56,715 nucleotides of DNA, taken from Rhizobiales bacterium CCH10-E5. GTDB taxonomy: Bacteria; Pseudomonadota; Alphaproteobacteria; Rhizobiales; Beijerinckiaceae. The position numbers and the translations under genes are program-made. Under the pieces are notes generated by a model. It searched no databases. It saw only the letters and a list, made by a program, of their open reading frames with translations, and was not told where the DNA came from. Position 1 is the stretch's first letter; the number at the start of each line of letters is the position of its first letter. The stretch spans positions 1-56,715 of the forward strand of contig LSIG01000026.1 of the NCBI GenBank assembly GCA_001556125.1, given 5' to 3'. Positions 10,424 to 22,604 of this stretch are shown one piece after another.

Positions 10424-10852
10424 ATGACCGACAATCCCCTCACCCGGCCCGGCGCCGCCCACCCCGCCATCACCGAGGCGATGATCGCGGCACTGGTCGT
10501 GCGCTTCTACGCGAAGGCCCGCGAAGACGCGCTGATCGGGCCGATCTTCATGGGCGCCGTTGCGGACTGGGACGAGCACATCGCGAACATCGCCGATTTC
10601 TGGAGTTCGGTGATGCTGCGCACCGGGCGCTATCATGGTCGGCCGATGCGTCCGCATCTGATCCTGCCGCTGCAGCCTGAGCATTTCGACCGCTGGCTCG
10701 CCCTGTTCGAGGAAACGGCGGCGGACATCTGCGGCGAGCCGGACATCGCCGACGCGTTCATCATTCGCGCCCGGCGCATCGCCGACTCATTCGAGATGGG
10801 CCGCGCCACGGTCACGGGAGCGACCGCCAGCCCGCGCCACAGCCGGGACTGA
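10424..10852 (+). CDS. Group III truncated haemoglobin
   Basis: This 142-residue globin-like protein resembles group III truncated haemoglobins: VRFYAKAREDALIGPIF in the early helices, HIANIADFWSSVMLRTGRY, then GRPMRPHLILPLQPEHFDRW. His78 is the likely proximal haem ligand, and the Trp of DRWLALF is family-typical. Members bind O2 or NO and often act in nitrosative-stress handling or micro-oxic growth. It follows the ABC-F gene by 78 bases on the same strand and converges on a LysR gene three bases downstream. I see no clear promoter motif. Confidence 0.85.
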   Translation: MTDNPLTRPGAAHPAITEAMIAALVVRFYAKAREDALIGPIFMGAVADWDEHIANIADFWSSVMLRTGRYHGRPMRPHLILPLQPEHFDRWLALFEETAADICGEPDIADAFIIRARRIADSFEMGRATVTGATASPRHSRD

Positions 10853-10855
10853 CGC

Positions 10856-11797
10856 TCAGCCCGACCGCGCCTGCGCGTCGAGGAAGCAGTCGATTTCGTC
10901 TCCGGCGAGCCCGGCCTCCGCTGCGATCCGGCGGGCCAGGGTGGCGGCGGCGGGACGTGGCGCTCCCGTCGGGCGGTCGAGCCAGTAGGAGACGGGGTTC
11001 ATCGCCTTGCGCGCATCGACCGGCACCAGCCGCCCGGCAGCGAGCTGCTCCTGCGCCAGGGGCGGCCGTGCCAGCGCGATCCCGAGGCCATGGGCGGCGG
11101 CGTCGAGCACGATGTTGTAGTCGTCGAAGCGGCGGTCCTGCGGCCTCGGCCGGTAGTCCAGCCCGCAGGCCGCGAACCAGGCTCGCCAGCCGGCCGCGTC
11201 GGAGTCATGGATCAGCGGATGCGCCAGTAGGCGCTGCACATCCTCGCCGGGCGCGATCGAGGCGGCGAGCCCGGGCGAGGCGATCGGGAAGCACCATTCC
11301 TCGAACAGCTTGAGCGAGATCCGGCCGGGAGCACCGCCGCGACCGCAGCGGATGCCGAGATCGACCCCCTCCTCCTCGAAATCGATCCGGCGATGCTCCG
11401 CCTGCAGCACGATGCGCAGACCCGGCGCCGGCCCCTCCAGTGTCGCCAGCCGCGGCATCAACCAGAGCGAGCAGACGGAGGGTGGGGCGCTGAGCCTGAC
11501 GACCGCTGCGCCGCGCTGTTCGCGCCAGCGATCCGAGGTGTCGGCGATCAGCGCGAAGGCTTCCTGCGTGCGCGTCAGCAGATGCGCCCCCTCGGGCGTC
11601 AGCGCCACGCCGCGCGCCTGTCGCAGGAACACCCGCAGACCCAGCCAGTGCTCCAGCCGGGCGACCTGCCGGCTGACCGCGCCATGGGTCAAGTTCAGCG
11701 CCAGCGCGGCGGCCGAGAAGCTGCCGGTGCGGGCGGCCGCCTCGAAAGCCCGCAGGGATTCGAGCGGCGGCAGGGTCGAGCTGTGATCCATGCTCAC
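10856..11797 (-). CDS. LysR-family transcriptional regulator (GcvA-like)
   Basis: A 313-residue LTTR. The N-terminal HTH (about 10-68) reads LESLRAFEAAARTGSFSAAA and LTHGAVSRQVARLE, followed by the periplasmic-binding-like effector domain (about 95-300) with SAPPSVCSLWLMPRLATLE and DLGIRCGRGG. The style is that of the GcvA subgroup. It is divergent from an EamA transporter gene with 81 bases between starts, the usual layout for an LTTR that controls its neighbour and itself. The effector is unknown. Activity toward the transporter is inferred from context only. Confidence 0.92.
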   Translation of the reverse strand: MSMDHSSTLPPLESLRAFEAAARTGSFSAAALALNLTHGAVSRQVARLEHWLGLRVFLRQARGVALTPEGAHLLTRTQEAFALIADTSDRWREQRGAAVVRLSAPPSVCSLWLMPRLATLEGPAPGLRIVLQAEHRRIDFEEEGVDLGIRCGRGGAPGRISLKLFEEWCFPIASPGLAASIAPGEDVQRLLAHPLIHDSDAAGWRAWFAACGLDYRPRPQDRRFDDYNIVLDAAAHGLGIALARPPLAQEQLAAGRLVPVDARKAMNPVSYWLDRPTGAPRPAAATLARRIAAEAGLAGDEIDCFLDAQARSG

Positions 11798-11878
11798 AGC
11801 TCATGTGCGATTTGGTGGTTTGTCAATCATCGGCCGCGGGTCTCTATGGAGAAGGTCGCACGCCAGCCGGAGACCCCG

Positions 11879-12778
11879 ATGCCGACCACCAGCCACCCGC
11901 TGCCCCGTGATGGCGGCGTTCGCCTCGACGGGGTCCTGCTCTTCACGGTGCCCTTCACCATCCTCGCCTGGGCCTCGTCCTTTCCCGCGATCAGAGCCGG
12001 GCTGGCAGGCTTCGGTCCGGCTGAGATGGCCGCGCTGCGCTTTGGCTTGGCCGGCGCTGCGGTGGCGCTCTTCCTCGCGGTGCGACACGCGCCCCTGCCC
12101 GCCAGAGGCGACCTCTGGCGCTTCGGCTTCGGCGGCGTCTTCTTCATCGCGGCCTATGCGGTGCTGCTCAACATCGGACAGCAGGTCGTGCCGGCGGGCC
12201 CGGCGAGTTTCATCATCAACACCAATCCGATCATGACGGCTTTGCTGGCCATGCTGCTGCTGGGCGAGCGCTTCAGTCGGCTGGCCTGGACAGGCACCGC
12301 CCTCTCCTTCGCCGGGATCGGCCTGATCGCGCTCGGCAAGGGGCTCGATGTCGAGATCGGCCTGTCGGTGCTGCTGATCCTCGGCGCCGCGCTCTGCAAC
12401 GCCGTCACCACCGTCGTGCAAAAGCCGCTCTTCGCCCACTACGAGCCGCTCTCGGTCGCGGCCTGGAACCAGGCGATCGGCGGCATCGTCCTGCTACCCT
12501 TCCTGCCGGGAGCAATAGCGCAGGCGGCCATCGCCCCTGCCGTCTCGTTCTGGTCGGTGGTCTACCTGGCGGTCGTCCCCAGCCTGATCGGCTACGCCAC
12601 CTGGGCCGTGACGCTGTCGCGACTGCCGGCCGGCCGTGCCGCCAACTTCCAGTACTGCGTTCCGCCGATGGCGACTCTGATCGGCTTCCTCTGGCTCGGC
12701 GAGATTCCGACGCCGCTCGCCCTCATCGGTGGCCTGATGGCGCTGGGCGGTGTGGTGGTCGTCAACCTGAAGCGCTGA
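11879..12778 (+). CDS. EamA/DMT-family transporter
   Basis: A 299-residue inner-membrane protein with ten predicted helices in two EamA repeats (first about 20-145, second about 165-295). Typical segments are FTILAWASSFPAIRAGLAGF, the proline-glycine rich INTNPIMTALLAMLLLGERF and ATWAVTLSRLPAGRAANFQY. Family members export amino acids, metabolites or drugs; the substrate here is unknown. I chose the ATG at 11879, preceded by GGAG, over one 33 bases upstream that lacks a ribosome-binding site. It is divergent from, and probably regulated by, the LysR gene at 10856. Two short GC hairpins lie just after the stop (about 12786-12830). Confidence 0.9.
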   Translation: MPTTSHPLPRDGGVRLDGVLLFTVPFTILAWASSFPAIRAGLAGFGPAEMAALRFGLAGAAVALFLAVRHAPLPARGDLWRFGFGGVFFIAAYAVLLNIGQQVVPAGPASFIINTNPIMTALLAMLLLGERFSRLAWTGTALSFAGIGLIALGKGLDVEIGLSVLLILGAALCNAVTTVVQKPLFAHYEPLSVAAWNQAIGGIVLLPFLPGAIAQAAIAPAVSFWSVVYLAVVPSLIGYATWAVTLSRLPAGRAANFQYCVPPMATLIGFLWLGEIPTPLALIGGLMALGGVVVVNLKR

Positions 12779-12846
12779 GGAAGGATCCTCCGCACGGAGG
12801 CATGCTGGCTTGCCCGGCACACACGGGCATGATGGTCTGGCGCACC

Positions 12847-13368
12847 ATGACCGCGCGCCTCGCCATCCGCCCCCTCACCGCAGCCGACGCCGCCGCCTAT
12901 CGCGCCCTGCGCCTCCAGGCCCTTCGCGATCATCCGGAGGCCTTCGGTGCGAGCTACGAGGATGATGTGGCGCGCAGCCTCGAGATGACGGCGAAGCGCC
13001 TCGATGGCGGCCCGCTGAACTGCGTCTTCGGCGCCTTTGCCGGAGACGATCTCGTTGGCACCGCCGGCTTCATCGTGCCGGACCGCTCCGCGAAATCCCG
13101 CCACAAGGGCCTGCTCGTCGGCGTCCATGTCGCGCCTGCCCATCGCGGCCGTGCGCTGGGCCGCAGGCTGGTGGCGGCCGTCATCGACCATGCGCGCGCC
13201 CATGTCGTACTGCTGCAGGCAGCCGTCGGCATCGCCAATGCGCCGGCGCTGCGGCTCTATGAGAGCCTCGGCTTCCGGCACTACGGGCGGGAGGACAAGG
13301 CGCTGCAAGTCGATGGCGTCTTCATCGACGAGGCGCTGATCGTGCTGGATTTTGCGGCCGACGCGTGA
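12847..13368 (+). CDS. GNAT-family N-acetyltransferase
   Basis: This 173-residue protein has the GCN5 acetyltransferase fold: an opening LAIRPLTAADAAAYRALRL, then GVHVAPAHRGRALGRRLV with the Arg-Gly-x-x-Leu-Gly pyrophosphate-binding loop for acetyl-CoA, and the C-terminal NAPALRLYESLGFRHYGRED. The substrate is unknown. I start at the ATG at 12847, where the conserved domain begins; a longer frame from 12802 carries an unrelated leader. It ends seven bases from the convergent cfa-type gene and follows the EamA gene by 68 bases. Confidence 0.88.
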   Translation: MTARLAIRPLTAADAAAYRALRLQALRDHPEAFGASYEDDVARSLEMTAKRLDGGPLNCVFGAFAGDDLVGTAGFIVPDRSAKSRHKGLLVGVHVAPAHRGRALGRRLVAAVIDHARAHVVLLQAAVGIANAPALRLYESLGFRHYGREDKALQVDGVFIDEALIVLDFAADA

Positions 13369-13375
13369 GCGCTGT

Positions 13376-14629
13376 TCAGAATCCCCGCGCCGCCAGCGCC
13401 TTCTCGTCGTCCTGGATATAGTCCCGGATCACCGGCACGGCGCTTTTGTGAGGCCCGAGCAGGAGCTGGAACACCATGTCGCCGCCAATGTCGAAGGAGA
13501 TCGAGCAGGCGCAGAGATAGAACTCCCACATTCGCGCGAAGCGTTCGCCCATCATCGCCACCACCTGCGGCCGCTGCGCCATGAAGCGCTCGCGCCAGGC
13601 CTCCAGCGTCCAGTGATAGTGGCGCCGCCAGAACTCGCAGTCGGAATGCCAGAGCCCGGTCTGCTCCACCGCCGCGAACACCTCCGACAGCGCCGGCGCA
13701 TAGCCGCCCGGGAAGATGTACTTGTCGAAGAACGGACCCGTGAAGCCCGGCGGGCCGACGCGGCCGATGCAGTGAACCAGCGCGATGCCGTCCGGCGTCA
13801 GCAGGTCGCGGATCTTTTCGAAATATTCGAGGTAATGCGCGACGCCGACATGCTCCATCATGCCGACGGAGACGACGCGGTCGAAGGTCCCGCCAAGCTC
13901 GCGATAGTCCTTGTTGACGAAGGTCACTGCGTCGCCGACGCCGGCCGCCTCCGCGCGCGCCCGGGCCGCCGCCATCTGGTCGGGCGAGACGTTGAGCCCG
14001 GTGACCTTCGCGCCGCAGGCCTTCGCCAGATAGATCGCCAGTTCCCCCCAGCCCGAGCCGATGTCGAGGACGGTCATCCCCGGCTCGATCTTCAACTTGG
14101 CGGCGATGTGGCGCAGCTTCGCCTTCTGCGCGTTCTCCAACCCGACTTCCGGCGTGTGCCAATACGCGCAGGAATAGGTCATCGTCTCGTCGAGCCAGAG
14201 CCGGTAGAAATCGGTCGGGATGTCGTAGTGATGCTTGACTCGTCTGCCCGCGACGCCGAGCGGGTTGTGCATCCGGAAGCGCCGGATCCTGAAGCGCACC
14301 GAGCGGATCAGCTTCTGGATAGGGTGCTTGCGCAGTTCCTTGCGCTGCAGCCAGAACAGCGTCAGCAGGTCGTGGATCGAGCCCTCCTCGAAGTCGATCC
14401 GCCCATCCATATAGCCCTCGGCCAGAGCGAGTTCGGGATTGAGAAAGAGCTCGCGCTCGATCCGGTCGTCATGGAAGCGCACCGTCACGGCGGGCGCCGT
14501 CTTCACCACACCGGCAAAGCGCATCTCGCCCGGCCCCGGCCCGAAGACATGGTTTCGTCCATCCGGCGTGATCACCGTCAGGCGCCCCATCCTGACGAAA
14601 TTCTTCAGCAAACGCGGTAGCAGCAACAT
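13376..14629 (-). CDS. Cyclopropane-fatty-acyl-phospholipid synthase family protein
   Basis: The 417-residue protein matches the CFA synthase/mycolic acid methyltransferase family. It has an N-terminal lipid-binding domain (about 1-125), then a SAM-dependent methyltransferase domain with HHYDIPTDFYRLWLDE, the SAM motif VLDIGSGWGELAIYLA, MMEHVGVAHY and the C-terminal FWRRHYHWTLEAWRERF with ARMWEFYLCAC. It methylenates the double bonds of unsaturated phospholipid acyl chains at the inner membrane, which helps in stationary phase and acid stress. It is divergent from the PilZ gene. Several paralogues are common in the order, so I give no symbol. Confidence 0.93.
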   Translation of the reverse strand: MLLLPRLLKNFVRMGRLTVITPDGRNHVFGPGPGEMRFAGVVKTAPAVTVRFHDDRIERELFLNPELALAEGYMDGRIDFEEGSIHDLLTLFWLQRKELRKHPIQKLIRSVRFRIRRFRMHNPLGVAGRRVKHHYDIPTDFYRLWLDETMTYSCAYWHTPEVGLENAQKAKLRHIAAKLKIEPGMTVLDIGSGWGELAIYLAKACGAKVTGLNVSPDQMAAARARAEAAGVGDAVTFVNKDYRELGGTFDRVVSVGMMEHVGVAHYLEYFEKIRDLLTPDGIALVHCIGRVGPPGFTGPFFDKYIFPGGYAPALSEVFAAVEQTGLWHSDCEFWRRHYHWTLEAWRERFMAQRPQVVAMMGERFARMWEFYLCACSISFDIGGDMVFQLLLGPHKSAVPVIRDYIQDDEKALAARGF

Positions 14630-14758
14630 TCGCAGCCCTCACCCCGCCGCGATTTAGAGCATGTCGAAGCTTTTCGGGAAACACCCGGCAACACGACAGC
14701 AGCGTCAGCCCCGCTCCATCCTGACCCCGCATGATGCTCCCGCCGAGGCACGGAGCGG

Positions 14759-15031
14759 ATGGACGGAATGGACAAGCGATGTGCGAAGCGCTGGCGCTCG
14801 CATCTGCGCATGGCGAAGCTCTTCGACCGCTCGCAGCGCTTCCTCGTCGAATGCCGCATCCTCGACCTCTCGGCCACCGGCGCCCGGCTGAAGCCGCAGA
14901 GCGACCGCCCCCTGCCGCTCGAACTGCATCTGCAGGACGAGGTGATGGAGGTCTCGAGGCGCGCCACCATCGTCTGGATCCGGCAGGGCGAGATCGGCAT
15001 CCGCTTCGCGGCCGAGAGCGACGCGACATGA
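14759..15031 (+). CDS. Single-domain PilZ protein
   Basis: This 90-residue protein consists of one PilZ domain, the cyclic di-GMP receptor fold. Both signature motifs are visible: an Arg-x3-Arg (Arg13 to Arg17, RSHLR) and Asp-x-Ser-x-x-Gly (DLSATG, residues 36-41), followed by beta strands ending IGIRFA. It can therefore probably bind c-di-GMP. A stand-alone PilZ usually acts by binding a partner, which is not evident here. A small gene and a methyltransferase gene follow on the same strand. The 129-base divergent gap to the cyclopropane-fatty-acid gene carries a half-repeat at about 14654-14682. Confidence 0.85.
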   Translation: MDGMDKRCAKRWRSHLRMAKLFDRSQRFLVECRILDLSATGARLKPQSDRPLPLELHLQDEVMEVSRRATIVWIRQGEIGIRFAAESDAT

Positions 15032-15105
15032 GCAGCCTCGCAACGTGCCGTCAGCATCGCGATCTGTTACGGAACCGACGATCGCCTCCCGCGTTAAAGG
15101 GCTCG

Positions 15106-15357
15106 ATGACGCCTCTGCCGCCCGATGGAACCCTGATGGACGACGACCGCATCACCCGGATCGCCCGGGCGCTGTGTCGCTCGGCGCGCATCGATCCCGA
15201 CGACATCCTGTCGCGGGACGTCGCCGATCCTGAGATTCTGCGCCACGACGTCCGTGGTCATGTCGCCGAACAGGCGGTTCCGGCCTGGACGATGTTTCGC
15301 GGCGCCGCGCTGACCTTCATCCAGGCCCATGAGGAGCGCGTCGTCGCGCCGCTGTGA
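15106..15357 (+). CDS. Small conserved-looking hypothetical protein
   Basis: An 83-residue frame starting at 15106, or 73 residues from the next ATG at 15136 (MDDDRITRIARALC). It reads like a compact helical protein (IARALCRSARIDPDDILS, then AWTMFRGAALTFIQAHEER) with the pattern of short Hyphomicrobiales proteins of unknown function. There is no signal peptide or membrane segment. It sits 74 bases after the PilZ gene and 91 bases before a methyltransferase gene, same strand. I assign no function. Confidence 0.55.
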   Translation: MTPLPPDGTLMDDDRITRIARALCRSARIDPDDILSRDVADPEILRHDVRGHVAEQAVPAWTMFRGAALTFIQAHEERVVAPL

Positions 15358-15448
15358 GACATCCCTGCGCTTGCTAAGCCGGTCACCGGCGGCATAGTGC
15401 TCGCCACCCGCGCGGAGGCACCCGCGCATCCCGGCGGAACGGCAAAGC

Positions 15449-16141
15449 ATGTCCTGGCGCGATTTCTGGAACGGCGAGCACGCGATCTATGTCTCGCCGC
15501 GCCACAAGGACCTGCATTACCGCCAGATCGCGACCGACCTGATCGGTCATATCCCCGCGCCCGACGCGATCGTTCTCGACCATGGCTGCGGCGAGGCGCT
15601 CGACGCCGGCCGCGTCGCCGGCCATTGCGGCAAGCTCTATCTCTGCGAGGCTGCACCCAGCGTGCGTGACAAGCTGCGCGCCATGCTGGGCGGCAAGGCG
15701 AATGTCGCGGTGGTCGCCCCCGAGGAGGTCGAGGCTCTGCCCGCCGAGACGCTGGATCTGGTCGTCGCCAATTCGCTGATCCAGTATCTCTCGCGCGACG
15801 AACTCGTCGCCCTGCTCGCCATCTGGCACGGCAAGCTCAGGCCGGGCGGCAAACTCGTCGTCGCCGATATCATTCCGCCCGATGTCAGCCCCCTGACCGA
15901 CGCCTCGCAGCTTCTCGCCTTCGCCTGGCGTGGCGGCTTCCTGACCGCCGCTCTGGCCGGCCTTGTCCGCACCGCCTTCTCGGACTACCGCAAACTGCGG
16001 GCGCAATACGGTCTCTCGACTTATCGCATCGACGAGATCACGGGCCTGATCGCGGCCGCCGGCTTCGCGGATGTGAGCCCAGCGAAGAACTTCGGCCATA
16101 ACCCGCATCGGCTGACGCTGGTGGGGCGCAAGGCGGGTTGA
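15449..16141 (+). CDS. Class I SAM-dependent methyltransferase
   Basis: 230 residues. The N-terminus HAIYVSPRHKDLHYRQIATD is followed by a Rossmann-like SAM domain with motif I IVLDHGCGEALDAG (about 42-55), an acidic post-strand residue in LYLCEAAPSV, a motif reading LDLVVANSLIQYLS and GKLRPGGKLVVADII. The C-terminal quarter has a helical lid (FAWRGGFLTAALAGLVRTAF). Substrate is unknown. It is followed 39 bases later by an Asp/Glu racemase homologue in the same direction. Confidence 0.85.
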   Translation: MSWRDFWNGEHAIYVSPRHKDLHYRQIATDLIGHIPAPDAIVLDHGCGEALDAGRVAGHCGKLYLCEAAPSVRDKLRAMLGGKANVAVVAPEEVEALPAETLDLVVANSLIQYLSRDELVALLAIWHGKLRPGGKLVVADIIPPDVSPLTDASQLLAFAWRGGFLTAALAGLVRTAFSDYRKLRAQYGLSTYRIDEITGLIAAAGFADVSPAKNFGHNPHRLTLVGRKAG

Positions 16142-16180
16142 GGCCGGAGTACCGCCGGAACAGTCCCGAGGAGACGTCCC

Positions 16181-16876
16181 ATGCATATCGGCTTGATCGG
16201 CGGCATCGGTGTCGCGGCGACGGTGGTCTACTACCAGCGCCTCGTAGCGGCGGCGGCCGAACGCGGCGTCTCAAAGCTCGATCTTACCATCGTTCACGGC
16301 GAGATCCAGGAACTGATCCGCAACAATCTCGCAGATCACAGGTCCGAGCAGGCAAAAACCTTCCTTCCCCTGGTCGAACGCTTGGACCATGCGGGATGCG
16401 ATTGCGTGGCCCTGTCCTCGCTGGGTGCGCATTTCTGCCTGGATGAACTGGTGGCGCTCTCGCCCTTGCCGATCGTGTCCGCCGTTGCGCCGCTCGATGA
16501 GTTTTTCGTCGGGAAGGGCATCAGGCGGATCGGGCTTCTGGGAACGCGGGTGGTCATGCGGACCCGGCTTTACGGCCAACTCGTCGACACCGGGGCGATC
16601 GTGCTGGACGACGAGATCGATCGCCTCGGGCAAAGCTACCAGGACATGGCTGTCGCCGGTGCCTGCACTCCGGAGCAACGGGCATTGTTCCTCGATGCCG
16701 GGCGACGCATGATGGCGGCGGGCGCGGACGCGATCGTTCTGGCGGGCACTGATCTCAACCTGGCGTTCGACGGGCAGGATACCGGTTATCCCGTCATCGA
16801 CGCCCTCGACGTCCATGTCGCGCTGCTGGCTGATCTCGCTGCCGGACGTCGGTCCCTGCACGACCTGTCGCGATGA
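16181..16876 (+). CDS. Aspartate/glutamate racemase family protein lacking both catalytic cysteines
   Basis: The 231-residue protein has the two-lobed Asp/Glu/hydantoin racemase fold. It opens MHIGLIGGIGVAATVVYYQR, and the lobes repeat with VALSSLGAHF and AIVLAGTDL. In active racemases these two segments carry the paired acid/base cysteines (Cys-Asn-Thr-x-His and Gly-Cys-Thr-Glu). Here Ser80 and Gly189 stand in their place, while His84, Thr190 and Asp191 around them are kept. Racemisation by the two-cysteine mechanism is therefore unlikely. It could be a lyase, isomerase or binding protein of the same fold. It is 39 bases downstream of a methyltransferase gene and converges on gtrA-like DNA. 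Confidence 0.82.
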   Translation: MHIGLIGGIGVAATVVYYQRLVAAAAERGVSKLDLTIVHGEIQELIRNNLADHRSEQAKTFLPLVERLDHAGCDCVALSSLGAHFCLDELVALSPLPIVSAVAPLDEFFVGKGIRRIGLLGTRVVMRTRLYGQLVDTGAIVLDDEIDRLGQSYQDMAVAGACTPEQRALFLDAGRRMMAAGADAIVLAGTDLNLAFDGQDTGYPVIDALDVHVALLADLAAGRRSLHDLSR

Positions 16877-16888
16877 TGCGGCGATCCT

Positions 16889-17293
16889 TCACCCCGCCCG
16901 GTCAGCGAACGAAAAGAACTTGTGCCCCAGGAACGAGAACACCATCACGAAGCCCGTGGTGACGAACTGCATGGGCAGGTAAGGCAGGCTGAGCCGCGTC
17001 ACGAAAAGATGCATCAGCATCCAGGTCAGCCCGAACCCGCCGATGGCGATCAGCCCGAAGCGCCAGCTCGCCTGCGCATGGCTGCGGGTCGCCTCGAAGG
17101 TCATCCAGCGGTTGAGGGCATAGGAGACGACCGCCCCGACCACGAACCCGGCCAGCGTCGCCGGCACCGGATCGACCCGCGCGAGTTCGACCAGCCCGAC
17201 CAGCACGCCGTAATGCGCCACGGCGGTGAGGCCTCCGGCGAACACATAGGCCAGGAGCTGGCGGGTCTGACGGGGATAGCGGCGCAGCGGCAT
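16889..17293 (-). CDS. GtrA-family membrane protein
   Basis: 134 residues with four transmembrane helices: LAYVFAGGLTAVAHYGVLVG, ATLAGFVVGAVVSYALNRWM, LIAIGGFGLTWMLMHLFV and FVTTGFVMVFSFLGHKFFSF. The Tyr-x-Leu-Asn-Arg and the C-terminal Lys-Phe-Phe-x-Phe signature identify the GtrA family, small flippase-like proteins for polyprenyl-linked sugars in envelope glycosylation. No glycosyltransferase partner is adjacent. It is divergent from carB with 219 bases between starts. Confidence 0.88.
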   Translation of the reverse strand: MPLRRYPRQTRQLLAYVFAGGLTAVAHYGVLVGLVELARVDPVPATLAGFVVGAVVSYALNRWMTFEATRSHAQASWRFGLIAIGGFGLTWMLMHLFVTRLSLPYLPMQFVTTGFVMVFSFLGHKFFSFADRAG

Positions 17294-17512
17294 GGCGCCT
17301 CCTTACAGGCTTTGCCCCAACGAAGCCTGAACGGCCACTCGCCCATCACGGCCTGTGTGCGGACCGGCCGCTCGCGCGCTTTCCGCTTCCCTGCGCCGCT
17401 CCTCCCCTCTATAGCGAGCGCCTAGCATTCATCTCAGGCGCTCGCACCGGCCCGCTCTCGCGATCGGACGGCAGCGAGTGCGCGCGCCTGCCTCAAGACG
17501 AAGTCGAGCCCC

Positions 17513-20875
<3,363 letters not shown>

Positions 20876-20975
20876 GGGCGGGGCGCCGACGAAGTTTTAC
20901 AAACGACAGGAAGCGGGGCGCAGGCGGCCGGGATGCCGCCGGCGGGCACCCGCTTTCGGATGATGGGACGAGACG

Positions 20976-21452
20976 ATGGAAAAGGTTCCGATGACCCCCG
21001 GCGGCTTCGCCGCCCTGGAGGCCGAGCTCAAGGATCGGCAGCAGGTCCAGCGCCAGCGCATCATCGAGGCGATTTCCGAGGCGCGCGCGCTCGGTGACCT
21101 CTCCGAGAACGCAGAATATCACGCCGCCAAGGAAGCGCAGTCCCTCAACGAGGGCCGTATCCAGGAACTCGAATCGCTGATCGGCCGGGCCGACATCATC
21201 GACGTTTCCAAGCTCGCCGGCAGCGACACGATCAAGTTCGGCGCCACCGTCAAGCTGATCGACGACGACACCGAGGAAGAGAAGAGCTACCAGATCGTCG
21301 GCGAGCCCGAATCGGATGTGAAGTCCGGCAAGGTCTCGATCGGCTCGCCGATCGCGCGCGCGCTGATCGGCAAGAAGGTCGGCGACTCCGTGCAGGTCAA
21401 CACGCCCGGCGGCGGCAAGTCCTACGAAGTCGTCAGCGTCGACTTTCGCTAG
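20976..21452 (+). CDS. greA: Transcription elongation factor GreA
   Basis: GreA rescues backtracked RNA polymerase by stimulating cleavage of the nascent RNA 3' end. The 158 residues show the N-terminal coiled coil with the acidic tip ([20 protein letters not shown], about 39-58) and the C-terminal FKBP-like domain ending [20 protein letters not shown]. The start [19 protein letters not shown] is canonical. It lies 100 bases downstream of carB, as often in this order, and may be read from the same transcript or its own promoter. Confidence 0.97.
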   Translation: MEKVPMTPGGFAALEAELKDRQQVQRQRIIEAISEARALGDLSENAEYHAAKEAQSLNEGRIQELESLIGRADIIDVSKLAGSDTIKFGATVKLIDDDTEEEKSYQIVGEPESDVKSGKVSIGSPIARALIGKKVGDSVQVNTPGGGKSYEVVSVDFR

Positions 21453-21524
21453 GCGCGCCTTCCGGACTTGGCATCGCGACATCGCGACGCCACATCGGAG
21501 GCTGGTCCCGAGGGAGCTTCCGAC

Positions 21525-22019
21525 ATGACGACACGCCGCTCATTCCTCCTGCACGCTGCGGCTGGCGCGGCACTGACCCTGTCCGTTCCGGCGCTGGCTC
21601 AGGCCCGCACCATTGGCGCCATCCGCGTCGACACCTCCCGCCTCGCGGCGCAGGGCTGGGGCCCGCGCGCCGAGGAGATCCGGCGCGCGCTCGAACGGCA
21701 ACTCGCGACGACGCTCGCCCCGATGATCCGCCGCGGCGGGCCGACCCTGTCGGTCGCCGTCAACGGTGTCTGGCTGGCGAGCTGGGCCGGAGGCGGTGGC
21801 GGCGGTAAGCCGAGCGACGGCGGCGCGAGCCTCGACAATTTCGATGCCGACTACGTTCTGACCGGCCCGCGCGGCGAGGTTCTCGGGCAGTGGAGCATCC
21901 TGTCGAATCTCGGTTCCGATTCCGGCGGCGCCTGGTACCGGCCCGACGTCGACCAGCGCCGCGTCGCCGCGCTGATCGAGAACAACGCGCTCTGGATCAG
22001 GCGCTATCTCGGCGGCTGA
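21525..22019 (+). CDS. Tat-exported hypothetical protein
   Basis: 164 residues with a twin-arginine signal (MTTRRSFLLHAAAGAALTLS, cleavage probably after AQA near residue 27). The mature part opens ARTIGAIRVDTSRLAAQGWG, has a Gly-rich loop GGGGGGKPSDGG and ends NNALWIRRYLGG. I do not recognise the family. The opening pattern, with a helix of AEEIRRALERQLATTLAPMI, suggests a periplasmic binding or assembly role, but that is a guess. A start at 21468 would add an unlikely leader. It follows greA by 72 bases and converges on the Lrp gene. Confidence 0.72.
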   Translation: MTTRRSFLLHAAAGAALTLSVPALAQARTIGAIRVDTSRLAAQGWGPRAEEIRRALERQLATTLAPMIRRGGPTLSVAVNGVWLASWAGGGGGGKPSDGGASLDNFDADYVLTGPRGEVLGQWSILSNLGSDSGGAWYRPDVDQRRVAALIENNALWIRRYLGG

Positions 22020-22040
22020 CCGGTTCGCCGCAGGCGCGCT

Positions 22041-22505
22041 TCACCCGAACGGAACGAGCGGCTCGTCCTTGATCCGGTCGAAAGCCAAGGCCGTTCGGAC
22101 ATTGCGGACATTCGGCAGCGCGGTCAGCTCGCCGACGAAATCCTGAAAGGCCTTCAGGTCCGGCGCGACGCATTTCAGCATGAAGTCGATGTCGCCGGAG
22201 AGCTTCCAACATTCGCGCACCGCCGGCCAGGCACGGATATGGTCCTGGAACGCGGCGAGATCGGCCTCGGCCTGGCTCGCCAGATGCACGAAGGCGAAGC
22301 ACACCACCTCCAGCCCGAGCTTGCGCTCGTCGAGCTGGGCCCGGTAGCCGGTGATCAGCCCCGCCTCCTCGAGCGCCCGCACGCGCCGCAGGCAGGGCGG
22401 TGGGGAGATGCCGACGCGGCTCGCCAGCTCGACATTGGTCATTCGCCCATTCGCCTGCAATTCGCGCAGGATCGCGAGGTCGATATCGTCGAGTTTGGAG
22501 CGCAC
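22041..22505 (-). CDS. Lrp/AsnC-family transcriptional regulator
   Basis: 154 residues: an N-terminal HTH (about 4-60; LDDIDLAILRELQANGRMTN and GISPPPCLRRVRALEEAGLI) and a C-terminal RAM ligand-binding domain (about 68-150; WKLSGDIDFMLKCVAPDLKA). It is a feast/famine-type regulator that responds to amino acids. The start is a GTG ending at 22505, giving VRSKLDDIDL; the frame continues upstream without conserved sequence. It is divergent from the ELM1-like gene (99 bases between starts), but nothing links the two functionally. Confidence 0.9.
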   Translation of the reverse strand: MRSKLDDIDLAILRELQANGRMTNVELASRVGISPPPCLRRVRALEEAGLITGYRAQLDERKLGLEVVCFAFVHLASQAEADLAAFQDHIRAWPAVRECWKLSGDIDFMLKCVAPDLKAFQDFVGELTALPNVRNVRTALAFDRIKDEPLVPFG

Positions 22506-22604
22506 GAGGGGTCCCGGAAGAAGGTTGGGCTGGTGTAGACGCAGCGTCTTGGCGATACAAGGCGCGTGCCGCAACGAGCCGCACCGCCCGACCGAGGAGC
22601 CGAC

